Below, piece by piece: positions 1 through 12,499 of a DNA stretch of 64,000 nt. Numbering within the stretch: position 1 is the stretch's first letter; every line of letters begins with the position of its first letter. Origin of the DNA: Niebla homalea (Eukaryota > Ascomycota > Lecanoromycetes > Lecanorales > Ramalinaceae); contig JAHGAU010000020.1 of assembly GCA_019925105.1 (NCBI GenBank), forward strand, positions 434,001 through 498,000, given 5' to 3'. The position numbers and the translations under genes are program-made. The notes under the pieces were generated by a model. That model saw nothing but the letters and a program-made list of their open reading frames with translations. It searched no databases and was not told where the DNA came from.

Positions 1-194
1 TTTTTTTTTTTTAAATATATATAAATCGATTTTACTTTTAATTAGTTTTTTTAATATTTTTATCCCTTTATATATTTATCTATAAGTTTTATATTTTTTA
101 TACTTTTTTTTTCTTAATTTTTTTTTATAATAAAATATTACCTTTAATATTTTTATACTTTAAGTTATAATATATATATTTATATATATCTTAA
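1..194 (-). repeat. X-element 3' LTR fragment plus adjoining internal sequence
   Basis: This stretch matches 2987-3180 of X(a) almost base for base, apart from C/T and G/A differences. The LTR edge falls near position 100, where the TATAAA-rich LTR start (read on the minus strand) meets an A-rich relic of the polypurine tract. Positions 101-194 are the last internal bases of the element. The LTR's outer end lies beyond the window edge. An F element interrupts the copy at 194/195, and no continuation of this X copy was found on the other side of F. Confidence 0.75.
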
Positions 195-357
195 TGTCAT
201 GGTTCCAGCAGGCCTTGCTCCCAGGCTCGGCCTACTTACCCTATGAGTACTAGCTCCTTGGCACCCACACTCATATGGTGGGTGCATCCTGTACCATAGA
301 CACCACCATAGCTATTATTCCGTTCATAGTTAGACCTTATAGATCAGTTCCCTGACA
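195..357 (+). repeat. F element 5' LTR
   Basis: A 163 bp repeat that is only lightly RIP-mutated. It begins TGTCATGGTTCCAGCAGGCC and ends TTCCCTGACA. The sequence TAATAATAGCTATCC follows it, and the same sequence follows the LTR at 1963-2137, so it is the start of the F internal region. The LTR contains CTTGGC, also seen in the E-element LTRs. Confidence 0.7.
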
Positions 358-1783
358 TAATAATAGCTATCCGTACTGGATTGCAACGTTACCGTAGTTA
401 TTAAGAACCCAGGACTTTTTCGCGTGGATTATCTGGGCTATTATTGAGTTTAAGCCGCTCAGTAAGAAATTAAAAAGAAGTTTATATAAGATATTTATAA
501 CTTAAACAATAAAAACGTCGTTACCAGTATTAAAGCCTTAATCTTAAAGGCCAAAAAATCATTTATGTTACGTAACCCGCGTACTCCGCGTACTCTATAA
601 TATTCCCCGTAATCCGGGTCTATCCCTATATAAAGAGCGAATAACAAATACTTAAACGTACCGCTATTCCGCGGTTAAAAAGAGTAATAAGATAATTAAA
701 AATTATATTTCAACTTAAAATTCCGTTAAAATACGATTTTCTTTACGTTTAAAACGGATAAAACAAACTATATATACGATTATTATAGGGATAATATATT
801 CGATTTACTTAAAGTTTAAACCGATTTATTTTCTGACAATTTATATACTTTACCGGCTTAAATGCTTAAAAATTTAAATAATATATTTAATATATATAAT
901 AAAGTCTTTATGTATAATATTTAACTATATTTACCGGACTTTAATATAAGTAAGAAAAATAAAAAAATAAAATATTCAATAAGTTTTATACTTAATTCTT
1001 AATTATAATTACGTTTTTAAGCTACTTTAAGTTTTATAAAATTTTAACCGTATATAAACTTTTTACTTTAAAGTTACGTTATTAAATTACGGACGGTTTT
1101 ACTCTTATATTATATTATTAATTTATTAGTTATTTACGTTAATATAATCTTAACGTATATTAAGCGGAGAGTATAAACTTTTACGTAAACCGGTTATAAT
1201 TACCAGTTTATTTAACTTAAACATTACTAGATAATAATCTTAAAGAAATTATTAAAGATAAACTCTTACGTTATAAGCTATATATTAAATATCTTAAACC
1301 GGGATACTTATTTATTTATATAGATGTATTTTATAAGGGTTACGCTTTACTTTTATATACGGAGGTTAAGAAAATTTTAAATACTTAAAATTAAAATAAT
1401 ACTTAAAAAGCCCGTTAATAAATAAATTTACTTTAATAGTATTTAATTCTTTAATAAAAAGCCTTAATAATAACGGTAATAATTATTTACTTTATATTAA
1501 GCCTTTCTTTAATTAAAAAATATACGATCCGGCTATTTATCGGAGAATACGTTAATCGACTTAATTTACGTTAGTTTTTTCTCAATTTTTTTACGTTTTT
1601 AAACTTAACTTTTTCTCGATTTTTCTTAATATATTACTACCCGGCTTTTATATAAGTAATTATAATACCTTAAGGTAATTAATATTATTTCGTCGTTACT
1701 AAATTTATAATATCCTTAACCTTAAAGATAAATAAATAGAATAATTAACTTATAAAAGCTCGCCGTCGTTAAAGGGGGGATCG

Positions 1784-1958
1784 TATTATAATTCCAAGTG
1801 GCCTTGCTCCCAGGCTCGGCCTACTTACCCCATAAGGACTAGCTCCCGGGGGGGCTTGGCGCATTTACCTACCATGCGTGCACCACCTGTATTATAGCTA
1901 CCTTCATAGCTATTATTCTCATTCATTACTAGGACCTACCTACTCCAGTACCCTGACA
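1784..1958 (+). repeat. F element 3' LTR
   Basis: A 175 bp repeat. Its first dozen bases are RIP-mutated (TATTATAATTCC against TGTCATGGTTCC in the other copies), while the rest is almost intact, including CTCCCGGGGGGGCTTGGCGC. The mutated-to-intact change is abrupt. It is preceded by a polypurine tract at 1771-1780. Confidence 0.7.
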
Positions 1959-1962
1959 TACG

Positions 1963-2137
1963 TGTCATGGTTCCAAGTGGCCTTGCTCCCAGGCTCGGTC
2001 TACTTGCCCTATGAGGACTAGCTCCCGGGGGGGCTTGGCGCACACACCTATTATGCGTGCACCACCTGTATTATAGTTACCTTCATAGCTATTATTCTCA
2101 TTCATTACTAGGACCTACCTACTCCAGTACCCTGACA
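1963..2137 (+). repeat. Second F LTR in head-to-tail contact with the first
   Basis: A nearly identical 175 bp F LTR lies only 4 bp (TACG) after the previous one, in the same orientation. It is followed by TAATAATAGCTATCC as the 5' LTR at 195 is, so it looks like the 5' LTR of a second F element whose body continues into 2138-2851. It shows very little RIP. Confidence 0.7.
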
Positions 2138-2851
2138 TAATAATAGCTATCCTTCTGTATCGCGAGGTTGGTTGTGAGCCCCGTATGCAGTCGTACTTCA
2201 TAAAACAATACTGTCAGCAAAGTGTATGGTGCGACGTATACTTTAATATTGCGTTAAATAGGACGCACATTAGTCAGTCAGCAAGCCGTATAATAAACAC
2301 GCCATTATAAGCCTATAAGACGTTAACAGCTGCAAGAACCAAGAGTGGAGACCCCTATAGGCCGAAGTGGCTAGAACTGGGTAACGGTCAATACTAATAG
2401 TGATTAAGTCAGTAGGACTCAGAATAGGGACAAGGTTAAGGACAGTTAAGTCAAGAGAAGAACGTTCAAAACGATACCGCAGATAGGCCTGTCGTTAAAA
2501 ACCCTTTAATCGCCCTGCCCGTAATATAGGGCTTAAATCAATTCTTTAGTTAATGATCTTTTTACCTTAATAAATCCTTTACTATATCGATATACTATGA
2601 GCCCATAAGACGTTAATAACTGTAATGATGACTCCTATAGGCCGGAATAATTAGTTATTGGGTAACGTTAAAACTGGTAATAACAGATCGGGGTAAACGA
2701 GGCGGAGCAAGAGGTGGATTACGATAAAGAAATGTTTAAAACGACACCGTAGATGGGCCTATCGTTAATCAAGTCCTTAAAGCCGTATTTTAAGAGTACG
2801 TAGTAAGCCTGTTATAATAGTATTTAAATTCTTAATTAATTAGATAAATCT
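2138..2851. other. F internal remnant, less mutated, no recognisable protein
   Basis: This is one of the most GC-balanced parts of the window and still has many CA and TG dinucleotides, so RIP has largely spared it. Its start matches the F internal start at 358. No 3' LTR follows before the X LTR begins at about 2852, so the second F element is truncated there. Stop codons interrupt the frames I checked on both strands. It contains an imperfect internal duplication (separate entry). Confidence 0.5.
2307..2775. repeat. Imperfect tandem duplication, units about 2307-2500 and 2597-2770
   Basis: Three blocks recur in the same order: CATAAGACGTTAA-like (2311 and 2601), CCTATAGGCCG followed by TGGGTAACG (2353 and 2633), and AAAACGA-ACCG followed by GGCCT-TCGTTAA (2468 and 2738). 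The offset shrinks from 290 to 270 bp along the repeat, so the units have gained or lost bases. The second unit carries more C-to-T and G-to-A changes than the first. No function is evident. Confidence 0.7.
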
Positions 2852-3102
2852 ACAGAAAAGATGGGAAGGAAGGAAAGTGTAAAAGTAATGAAATAGCAGG
2901 TAGCAATAGAAAGCAATTGAAGATAGGCCGCAGCCTTTATATAAGTTGGTAAGGTATAGGTATTATATTATTTTAATCCGTTATACTTTCTTTTTTTTAA
3001 GTATATATAAATCGATTCTATCCTTAATTAGCCCTTTTAATATTTTTATCCCTTTATATATTTATCCGTAAGTTTTATATTTTTTACATTTTTCCCCTTT
3101 TT
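2852..3102 (-). repeat. X(a) 3' LTR and polypurine tract
   Basis: The LTR (about 2852-3086) matches those at 24475-24709 and 34757-34991, and part of 1-100. Read on the minus strand it starts T(G/A)(G/A)AA and contains a TATA-like TTATATAA (plus-strand 2938-2945), a plausible U3 promoter. The flanking run at 3087-3102 reads AAAAAGGGGAAAAATG on the minus strand. The copy at 24710 reads GGAAAGGGGAAGAGCG, so this is the RIP-altered tract. The outer end is uncertain by 2-3 bases. Confidence 0.7.
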
Positions 3103-6100
3103 AATTCCTTTTTATAATAAAATACTACCCTTAATATTTTTATACTTTAAGTTATAAAATATATATTTATATATATCTTAATTACTTATTTAATCGTTTA
3201 TAATATTTATTATATAGCCTGAATTATTATAAGTATAAAGGTTAAAAAGGTATTAACTTAATAATTAAACTGCTTTAACTCCTTTATAATAAATTTACTT
3301 TTTTAATATTATATATTATAATTCAATAATTTTTATCCTTTAACGTTATTTATATACGTATGTATTTGCTCCCTTTATAGCCTTATTCTTAAGTCTTTTT
3401 TAATCATAATAAATAAATATATTAAGATTAATTTTTAAGGGTAATCTTTTTTTTTTTTTATCTTTTTAATATATTAATAATAGCGACTTTAATACTTTAT
3501 ATTTATTTATTTTAAAGCTTAAGTTATTTATATTTATATCCTTTTTAAATATAATACGTTTAGTCCGTTTAAGGATATAATATATTTTATTCCGTTTATT
3601 AAAAAATTATAAATACCGCCTCCTATAAGGATTAAGACTTATAATTAATTATTCTTTATTTTATTCCTCCGTTTATATACTTCCAATATCTCTTTTCATT
3701 CTTTTAATCTTATTATTCTTAAGTATATTTTAAGTAAACTTATTACGCGATTAAGTACGTCTTAAGAAAACTATAAAGTAAACTTTATTTAAATTTTATT
3801 TTATAGATTTTAATAATTTTTTTATTAACGTACTTAAAAAGGTACTATATATAAATATATAGTTCGTACCCGTTTATTAATACTATTTTTATATAAGTTT
3901 ATTATATTAATCTTAAAAAAATAATTAAGGAAGTATAATAGTTTATCTTAATTAATCCCTTTTACTCATTATAGCTTAAGAAGGTAAAAAGAAAAAAGAA
4001 TAATAAATAATTATCTATTAATCTCCGGATAACCCTTGAATTTCTATATAAATTCTTTTAATACTTAATATTATACTTAATAATATTTTATAAAAATATA
4101 TCCCTCCTTATAACTCTTAATATTTATTTTTATTTATTTATATACTTTTTTTTTTAATTAACTGGTATATTAGGTACCTTTAAGGCTACGTTTACTTATA
4201 AATAAGATTTTTTTTATATTCTTTTAATAAACTTTATATAATCGTTTTAATTAAGGTATATTTAAAAGGTATATTAAAAAAGATTCCTTCTAAACGTAAT
4301 AATATTACTTATTATTTTTCTTAAGTTCCGTCTTAGCCGGTTCCGTTTATAAATAAAACGGTAAAAATAATATCCGATTGTTTATTTATTCCGTAATTTT
4401 ATTATATAGTTTTTTATTTTATCCTTTTTATTTATTTACTTTTTTATTTTTTTTTATTTCTTTAAATTTTTTTATTTCTTTAATTTCTTTAATCTTTAAT
4501 TTCTTAAGTTTCTTTTATATAAATTTAATTTAAATTAAGCTTATAATCGACTTATTAAAATCCTTTAAACGGTATATATAAATTAATAACTTTAATATTA
4601 TTTATTTACTTAATATTTATATTAATTTACTTATAGTCTTTTTAAAACTTTATATAGGATTATTTTTAATTATGTCGATAATAATTAGTTTAATTATATT
4701 TTTATATCTTAATAAGTATACTTTTATTATTAATTTTATTAAATTAAATAGACGTATTTTTCTTATCGTAAGGATTTATTTAACTATTAATTAATTAATA
4801 TATTTAAAGTTATATCCTTTAGTTTTTTATAATTTTAATTTATTTTAACTTTTCTACTTTTAAAAATTATTTATAATATATATTTAAGTTTACGTTTTCC
4901 GTATATATAATAATCCTTAAATATATATAAAATATTAAGGGATTAATAACGGTTATTATTTTATATTTATTAATTATTACCGTATTAATAACTTATTTAA
5001 CGGAATATATTTAAATTACGTCTTTAAATATTAATTTAAAGATTATAATTTCTATTTAAATATATATGAATTAATTTGCTTTTAATTAATTATCGTTAAT
5101 TCCCTTTTATATACTTTTAATATTAAAACGTAATTTAAATAAATACTTTCTTTTTAATCCGTTATACGCCCTTTAATCCCGATATTAACCGTAAATTTAA
5201 TATATAAAAATATACCTACTTTATAATTAATTATAATTTATAATTAACTTAATAACTTTAATCTTAATTAATATTTCTTTTTACGTTTTTTATTTTTAAT
5301 CCTCGGCCGTTATTATCGTAATTTACTCCCGGGATTTAATTATCCCGTTCTTAATTAATCCGTTTTTCGTTTTCGCTTTTTATTTAATTAATTTCATTAT
5401 CCGTATTACTTAATTTTTACTTATTTACCCGGTTTTCCCCCTTAATTTAAGTAAATTAATTATCCCCGTATTAATTTAACTTTACCGGTATTATTAATTT
5501 ATTACGGTTATATAAATTTGGTTAACGTAAAAAAGCCCGTATAAAATATAGCCCGTCTTTTCCGGGGAATAACTTTATAATTACGTTTTATAAACGGTTA
5601 CTTAAGAAAAAATAATATCGTTTATTAAACTTAAAAATAACGGAGGATATCTTTAACTTAAGATTTAATAACCTTAATTTTAATAAGTTATTTCTCTTTT
5701 TTATATATAAAGTAATTATTAATTAATTTTTTATTTAAACGATATTTTTAGCCGGGTTCCTTTATTAACTCCCCTTTTTCTTAAGTCCGTTATCCGTATT
5801 AAACGCGTAAAACAACCTTTATTTATTTCTTTATAAGTGATATTCCCTTAATAAAACTCTCTTTCTATCCCTTTATTTTACGTATAATAACCCCTCGGAT
5901 CCATAACGTAAACTTAACTTTTTAACTATTTTTATCCGATATTAATTCTGCCGGTAATATAATTATATTTTTATAAGAGATTTATTATTTTTTTTAACTT
6001 TATATTACCTACTTTAATAGACCTTATATTTAAAATAGCTTTTAAGTTAATCGCCCGTAATTTATATTAATTAACCTTAACTCTTAATTAAATTTTTTTA

Positions 6101-8094
6101 TATATCTTTTTAATCTTAATTTTAATATACGTTTTCTTAAATAAGTACGTATTTAATTATTTATAAATTAAAGCTTTAATCGGTCTTTCAATTTCTTAAA
6201 CTCCGTTAACTCCCTTAATTATATTACTGGTTTTACCCGTTAAATCGCCTCCTTAATAACGGGTTATCTTCGTTTTAAATTACGCCCTTATATATATACC
6301 GGTCCGCTTACTCCGTTTCCTTCTCCGTTTTTAAAGTAAAATAATTAATACGGTTTTATACCCCGTACTTATCGTAATATAGGACAATCTTAAATATATT
6401 CTTTTATTTTACGGGTATAATTAAAGCCTTAATTACCCGTTATTTAAAATGGTTTTTATATTCATATTAATAATATATTTTATTTATATTCTTAACGTAA
6501 TATTTATAATAAGTTTAATATTTAAACTTATAATCCTTAAGAAAAGCATTTTTTTAAATAACTTTCTTAATATATTATTTCAATACTTAATTATATTTTT
6601 ATTTATATATTATTTTTAATACGCTTTTTTTCTTTTTAAGGAAATATTTTTAATTATAAATAATTATAAGTTCTTATAATTTTATTATTATATAACTTAT
6701 AATATAATAAATAAAAAATTAAGGGCTTAAGATCCCTTTACTTATATTTATTTCTTCCGAATTTTTATTATATTTTTACTTTCCTTCTTTTTAGTTTTTA
6801 TTTTTAATTATATTTACTTAAATAACTATTTATTCTTTGTCCCCCTTTTTTTTATTAATTTTTATATTTGTATTTTCTTAAAGTCCTTAATATATTAAAA
6901 TATAAAAGTAAATAAAATAAATATATAAAGGAAATAACGTCATATTATTTATATATACTTCCTCCCCTGAAATTATATAATTAATAATTATAGCGGTTTC
7001 TAAAGGATTAAAGCGTTTTTTATTAGTATTTACCGGATTTAAATTCTTTTTATTACTTTTAATTTTAGTTTATCGGAGGGTTTAAGATACTTAATATATA
7101 ATATAAATACTTTAAAATAATTATTATAAAATAAAATAAATATAAAAGTTCCGTTTATTTTTTTTTAATTTATATAAAGCTTTATATTTTTTTATAAAGC
7201 CCTTAATAATAAATAGCTTAACTTAATAAAGCTTAAGTTTTTAAGGTTTAAAATAAAATCTTATTGTATAATTAATTACCTTTCCTTTAATAAATTTTAC
7301 CTTTATACTTCCTTATTATAATATCGTTTTTATTAATCTTTTATTTTATTTAATTTCCCTTATAATTTTTCCTTAATATTTACCCGATTTATTATAGATC
7401 CTTAAACGGCCTTATATATCGTTTTTTTAAAAACGGTATTATTCTTTTATAATATATATTTTAACTCTTAACTTAATTATATTCAGTTTATATATTATAT
7501 TTAATTTAACCTTAAAGAAAATATTAATAAAAATATATCTTAAATATTTAATATACCTTAAATTAATATTTAATATTATTAATTTTCCCGCTTATATTTA
7601 ATTATATTTTTATTAAGTTTATATTTTCTTTATTATATTTTATTAAATTTAATTATTAATATTTATTATATTAATTATTTTATATATTATACTTAATATT
7701 AAAATAAATTAAATATTCTATAATTAAAAAAAGTTTCTTATTTTTTTATATATAAATACTTTCTTAATAATTATATATTTTATAGCGGGTTTTAAGTAAT
7801 AATTTATATACTTTTTTAACGTAACGATTATGTCCTTTATATTAATTAACTTAATATAAAATAATTTATATAAATCGTAAGAAGTAATTTATTATATTAA
7901 ATATATAATAAAGACCGCTTTATGTTTATTTAAACGGCTTAATAAAATTTATATTACATAAATTAAAAAGAGCTTTTACCTTAATTAAACTTAATAAAAC
8001 TATACGATTTCCGTATATTTACTTTATATAAGTTAAGTATTTTTATATATATTTAATAATATTTTTTATTATATTTAATTATTAATAATAATAT
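3103..8094 (-). pseudogene. X(a) 3' portion, decayed coding region of unknown product
   Basis: This region is homologous to the inverted copy (24732-25913 with 33572-34755) and, from about 5965 on, to 34992-37108. Minus-strand translation gives a long frame with few stops near 5460-5640 (includes LFPGKDGLYFIRAFLR) and another near 5740-5900 (includes FYAFNTDNGLKKKGELIKEP). A third near 6300-6480 includes DCP-LR-VRG-KPY. The last faintly resembles the cysteine-containing start of an integrase, but not convincingly. I do not assign a function. No start or intact frame survives. Confidence 0.45.
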
Positions 8095-9839
8095 TGATTG
8101 ATTGATTGATTAATTTATATTACGGATCTAGTTAAGCTAATTCCGGCGTTCCCTAATACTCGGCTATTTAGCCTTATTAATAACCGTAAAAAACCTGATA
8201 TCCATAATATTAAGAATAAAAACCGGTATTTACCCAGTTTTTACTTACGTTTTAAGGGCTGAAAGTATTTACAGCCGTTTAAAAAATAAGAATTTATTTA
8301 TACGCTTTTTTTAAGAAAACCCATAATATTACGATTAAATTTACTTAAGGGTTACCCTTAAACCTATTACTTTTCCGTTACCTTACGGGTTTATTTAATA
8401 TTAAAATTTTAAAATTCCGATTATAATATTAAATACCTTTACCGATACGTATATTATTATTATTTTATTTATATAACTTTATTAATTAATATAATATTAT
8501 TTTTTATACCGCTTTAATATTTATAACCTTTTTAGTCCCTTATTGGGTATAGTTTTTCCGCCGCTATTTTTTACCCCCGGGTCGGTAACGAGGTTTCTTA
8601 ATTAAATCCTTAATTATTTTATTTATTTCCTTAATTAAGTTAAATTATAATAATAAGCCCGTAATTATTATAAATTTAACGGTTACTTTAATACCCTTTT
8701 TATTAATAAGTATTTAATAATAATTATTAATCCTTACCCTTTTAATTAGTCCCGGTTTATGCTTTTTAAATAATAAATAAGAGATTAATACGTATATAAC
8801 GTCCTGCTTTCGTTATTTATATTTATAATTAACGTTAATCCGGTTACCGGCGTATATAATAAAGAGAAAATAGGTTAAACCGTTTTTATTTATCCGGAGT
8901 TAAATTATTAACGTATTATTACCTTTCCTTATAATCCTATAACGCCGGAAATACTTATTAATAACCTTATTATTATTTAACGCCGGGTATTATCGTTTTT
9001 AAGGGATTAATTCTTTATATTTACGTTAACGCTTTATTTATTTCCTTATAATCTATAGGGTAATCGTTATTAATTTTACCCTTATAACCTTCTTTTTTTC
9101 CGTTATTTTTCCTTTAAATAAAAGTTTATATATTCCTACGTTAACTTCTTAAATATAAGTTAAGTTAATTTTTTTTTTTTTAATTTACTTTAATTTGATT
9201 TCCGTAAAAAAAGTAAATATTACTTTTCTGGGTTTTTTATTTTAAAACCTTTTATAATTTTAATAAATACGTTTGTTTCCTATTAACGTAATTAAATTTA
9301 TATTTTTTTTTAAGTTTTACTTAAGTAATTATTTAATTTAAGGTTAGCTTTATTAATAATATAAAAACCTCGGATTTTAATATTAAGACGGAAATTACTT
9401 TATATACTTTATTTATTATTCTTAAGTATTAATTTTAGATTTTCTATAATTATTAAACGGGCTTTTTCCTATATCCGGGCGTACCCTTAAATATATATTA
9501 AATAATTATTATATACGTTATTATAAGCTTTATAACCGCTTAATAAACGGTTTTAACCTTTTATAAGGTAACTTTTTATATTAACGTTATAAAATAAATA
9601 AGGTTTTTCTTTTATAAAATTATCTTTTTTAGATTTTTCTTATATAATTTTTTTAATTCAATTTTTTATTAATTTATAAATTAAATACCTTAATATTAAC
9701 TTCCGGTTTTATTATTATATTATTTAAATTTATTATAGTTATTATATCGTATAGTTTCGGGCTCCTTATTATATAAATAACCTTATATTTATACGGGGTA
9801 AATTAAGCCTTATATATTTTTACTTATTATAAATAAACT

Positions 9840-10060
9840 TTATAAGCTTATTTTAACTTTAAATAATTTATATAAATGGATATATTATAGGCTAAAAGGT
9901 AAATATTATTAATAAAGTTTTTTATTTAAATTTTTTATTTTAACTTTATTAAGTTTTCGATAAACGGGTTATTAAAGAATAAAAATAAAATTAAAAAGAT
10001 AAGTAACCTTTAGGGAATCCCTATTATCGCGGGCTTTATTATACTTATTTTTTATCCTAG
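9840..10060 (-). pseudogene. B1 reverse transcriptase core (ORF2 relic)
   Basis: On the minus strand, a GFPKG motif (plus-strand 10003-10020) is followed by a run matching the LSPILFLFYNA block of LINE RTs in degraded form. About 90 bp further on comes N-F-I-N-N-I-Y-L-L-A-Y (plus-strand about 9885-9920). The catalytic aspartates now read as asparagines, the expected GAT-to-AAT RIP change, so the enzyme is dead even without its stop codons. The endonuclease and RNase H domains must lie to the right and left of this core, but I did not locate them precisely. Confidence 0.75.
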
Positions 10061-12499
10061 GTTAATTAACGTCGCTTAATTACTTAAGAAACTTTCTATT
10101 TAATTTATAAGGAAAAATAAAACGCTTTTTCTCTATAAATTATTTAATAATTTTTAATAATTTATTTTATTAAATGCCCTTATAATATTTAAGGAAAAAA
10201 GATTTATAACGTACTTTTTCTTATAACTTTATACCGTATATACGCTATTAATTAAGCCTTTAAAAGCCGTTTCCGTTAACCGTTTTTTTTTTATTTTTAT
10301 TTATTAATTAAAAAATAACTTATATTATTTTATATAATTATTTAAGATTTTTATAATTACCGTTTTTAAAGTTTTCTTTAACATATAAAAGAGTATTATA
10401 AATTTATACGATTTTATCTTTAAGTAATTTAACTTAATTAACTTTTTAAGGATAATTTTTTTAATTTTTTTAAATTTATAAGGATAATATCCTATATTAA
10501 AATAAACTTAAAATAAATAAGTAAAAACCTCTTTAAATAACGACATTATTATAAATAAGAACCTATTTAATATACCGTTAAATTTAAAAGCTTTATTTTT
10601 CTTTAATTTATTAATCGTTTTAATTATTATTTTTTAAATTATTATTTTATTTATTATTATTAATTTAAAATATACCGTATTATCAATATTTATTAAGTTA
10701 ACTTTTAATAATAAAAGAAAGAACGCTTTTTTAAGAGTTTTATTTTTATTATTAAAGGTATTCATTATTATACCGTTTAATCTTTTTAAAAATAAAAACG
10801 TAAAAATAAGTTTAAGTTTTTTATTTTATTCTTTATTATATTTTATTAACTTTTAAATATTATAAAGGGAAACCATTAAATTATATATTATAGCCCGGAA
10901 GTATATTTATTTAATCTTCCGGATAATTTTCTTTTTTTCCTTTTAAGCTTCCTTTAATTATTAAAGTATTTTTTAATTTTTATATTTAATAACTTACTTT
11001 ATAAGCGTTTTTACCTTTATAATTATTTTTATATATTTTTTATTTTAATAAGTTTTAATTCTTTAAGACGGTTTTATTATTAAGATTATAACGTTAATTA
11101 TTTTATTTAAAGTTTTTATTACCCGTTTTATAAAAAGGTTAATTTATTCCTTATTATTAAACCGGGGGAGCTCCGTTAATTAAGATATTATTTTTATTGT
11201 TTTTATAAATATCTTAATTTCTTTAACCGTCTTTTAGGTTTATTTAAACGGTAAGGGCGGAGTTATATTAACGGACCAATTTAAGGTTATTTATATTAAA
11301 ACGTAATCCAAATTATATTTTAAGTTTTTTTAAGGTCCATATATTATAATTAAGTTAATAATATTTTTAAGTTAAATATTAAGTTAATCGTAATTTTAAA
11401 TTTATAGCTTTCTTATATAATAGCCTTTTTTAACGTTAATAATATAAGGTTAAATTATATAACCGTTTTTATTTTATTAAATATAATAAAGATTAAAGTC
11501 TTTTATTAAGAAATACTTATTAAGTATAATTATAATATCTTTAAATAACGGGATTATAAAGGGTTTTTTCCTATTAACCGGTAATGGATTATACGTATTA
11601 TAAATATTTAAAGTACCTTTAATATCTTTTTTTTATATAATCCGGAATATATATAGGTTCCTTCCGTAATAAATAACGTTTTAATTATTTATATTTAACT
11701 TTTTATTAATAAAAAAGTATATTTACGTTATTTTATTATCCTTAAAAGTTAAATAAAAACTATTTCCCGGGCTAATTAAAAAGTAAATATACGGATTATA
11801 TAATAACTTTTATATTATTATAATATTAATATTTTTTATTTTTTTAAATTTAAATATTAATATTATAACTTTAATTAATTTTCCGTATACGTTATATTAT
11901 ATTATCTTTAAAAGTATAAGTATATTAAATATTGATATTCATTAAACTTTTTTTATCAATTTTTATTTATATAAATAATTTCTTTTTAAGGTTAAGCGTT
12001 ATTTATTTTAATCTTTTTATTATAATAATCATCCCGGTCGGGCGGTTAACCTTAAGGATTAATATTATTATAAGTTTCCTTTTTTTTACGTTATTAATTA
12101 CCGCGTTTTACTTTTCTTTATTTAATAAGTTTTATTTATATCTTAAAATTATCTTTAATTATTTTACCGGTTTAAATTTATATAAATTATAACATTAAAT
12201 TTTAATTATTATTTTAATTTTCTTACGTTAAGTCTTTTTTATTTTTATTATATATTATAAGTCTTATGCCAAATAATTATTATTACTATATATTACGTAT
12301 TTTAGTGTATTTTTTATTAAGCTTTTTATTATTAAGTTAACGTATTTATATATATTATATCCTTTAATATATATTATGTACTTTATATTATTAAGGTATT
12401 TTATAGTAATATATTTATATTTTTAATATTTAAAGTATTAATAAATATCCATTACTTAATTTTAAGGTTTTATTAATTTAAAAGATTTATCCTTTATTA

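Larger units (their letters stand above)
195..1958 (+). mobile_element. F element: small LTR retrotransposon, RIP-degraded, 1.76 kb
   Basis: Two related direct repeats (195-357 and 1784-1958) bound an internal region of about 1.4 kb. Each runs from TGTCATGGTTCC (RIP form TATTATAATTCC) to CCCTGACA, giving TG...CA ends. A purine run, AAAGGGGGGA at 1771-1780, lies just before the right LTR as a polypurine tract should, which sets the plus orientation. The internal region is too short for a full gag-pol, and I could not recognise a protein in it. No matching 5 bp target duplication was found (left CTTAA, right TACGT), so the right end may have been rearranged. It is likely non-autonomous. Confidence 0.65.

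Noticed and set aside
8091..8112. Simple TGAT microsatellite as an independent feature
   Set aside because: The same tetranucleotide run begins B1, B2 and (mutated) B3, so it is the LINE 3' tail.
11932..12192. 86-codon open frame on the plus strand
   Set aside because: It lies antisense inside LINE B1, is almost wholly F, I, L, Y and N as random AT-rich sequence would give, and is not kept in B2.
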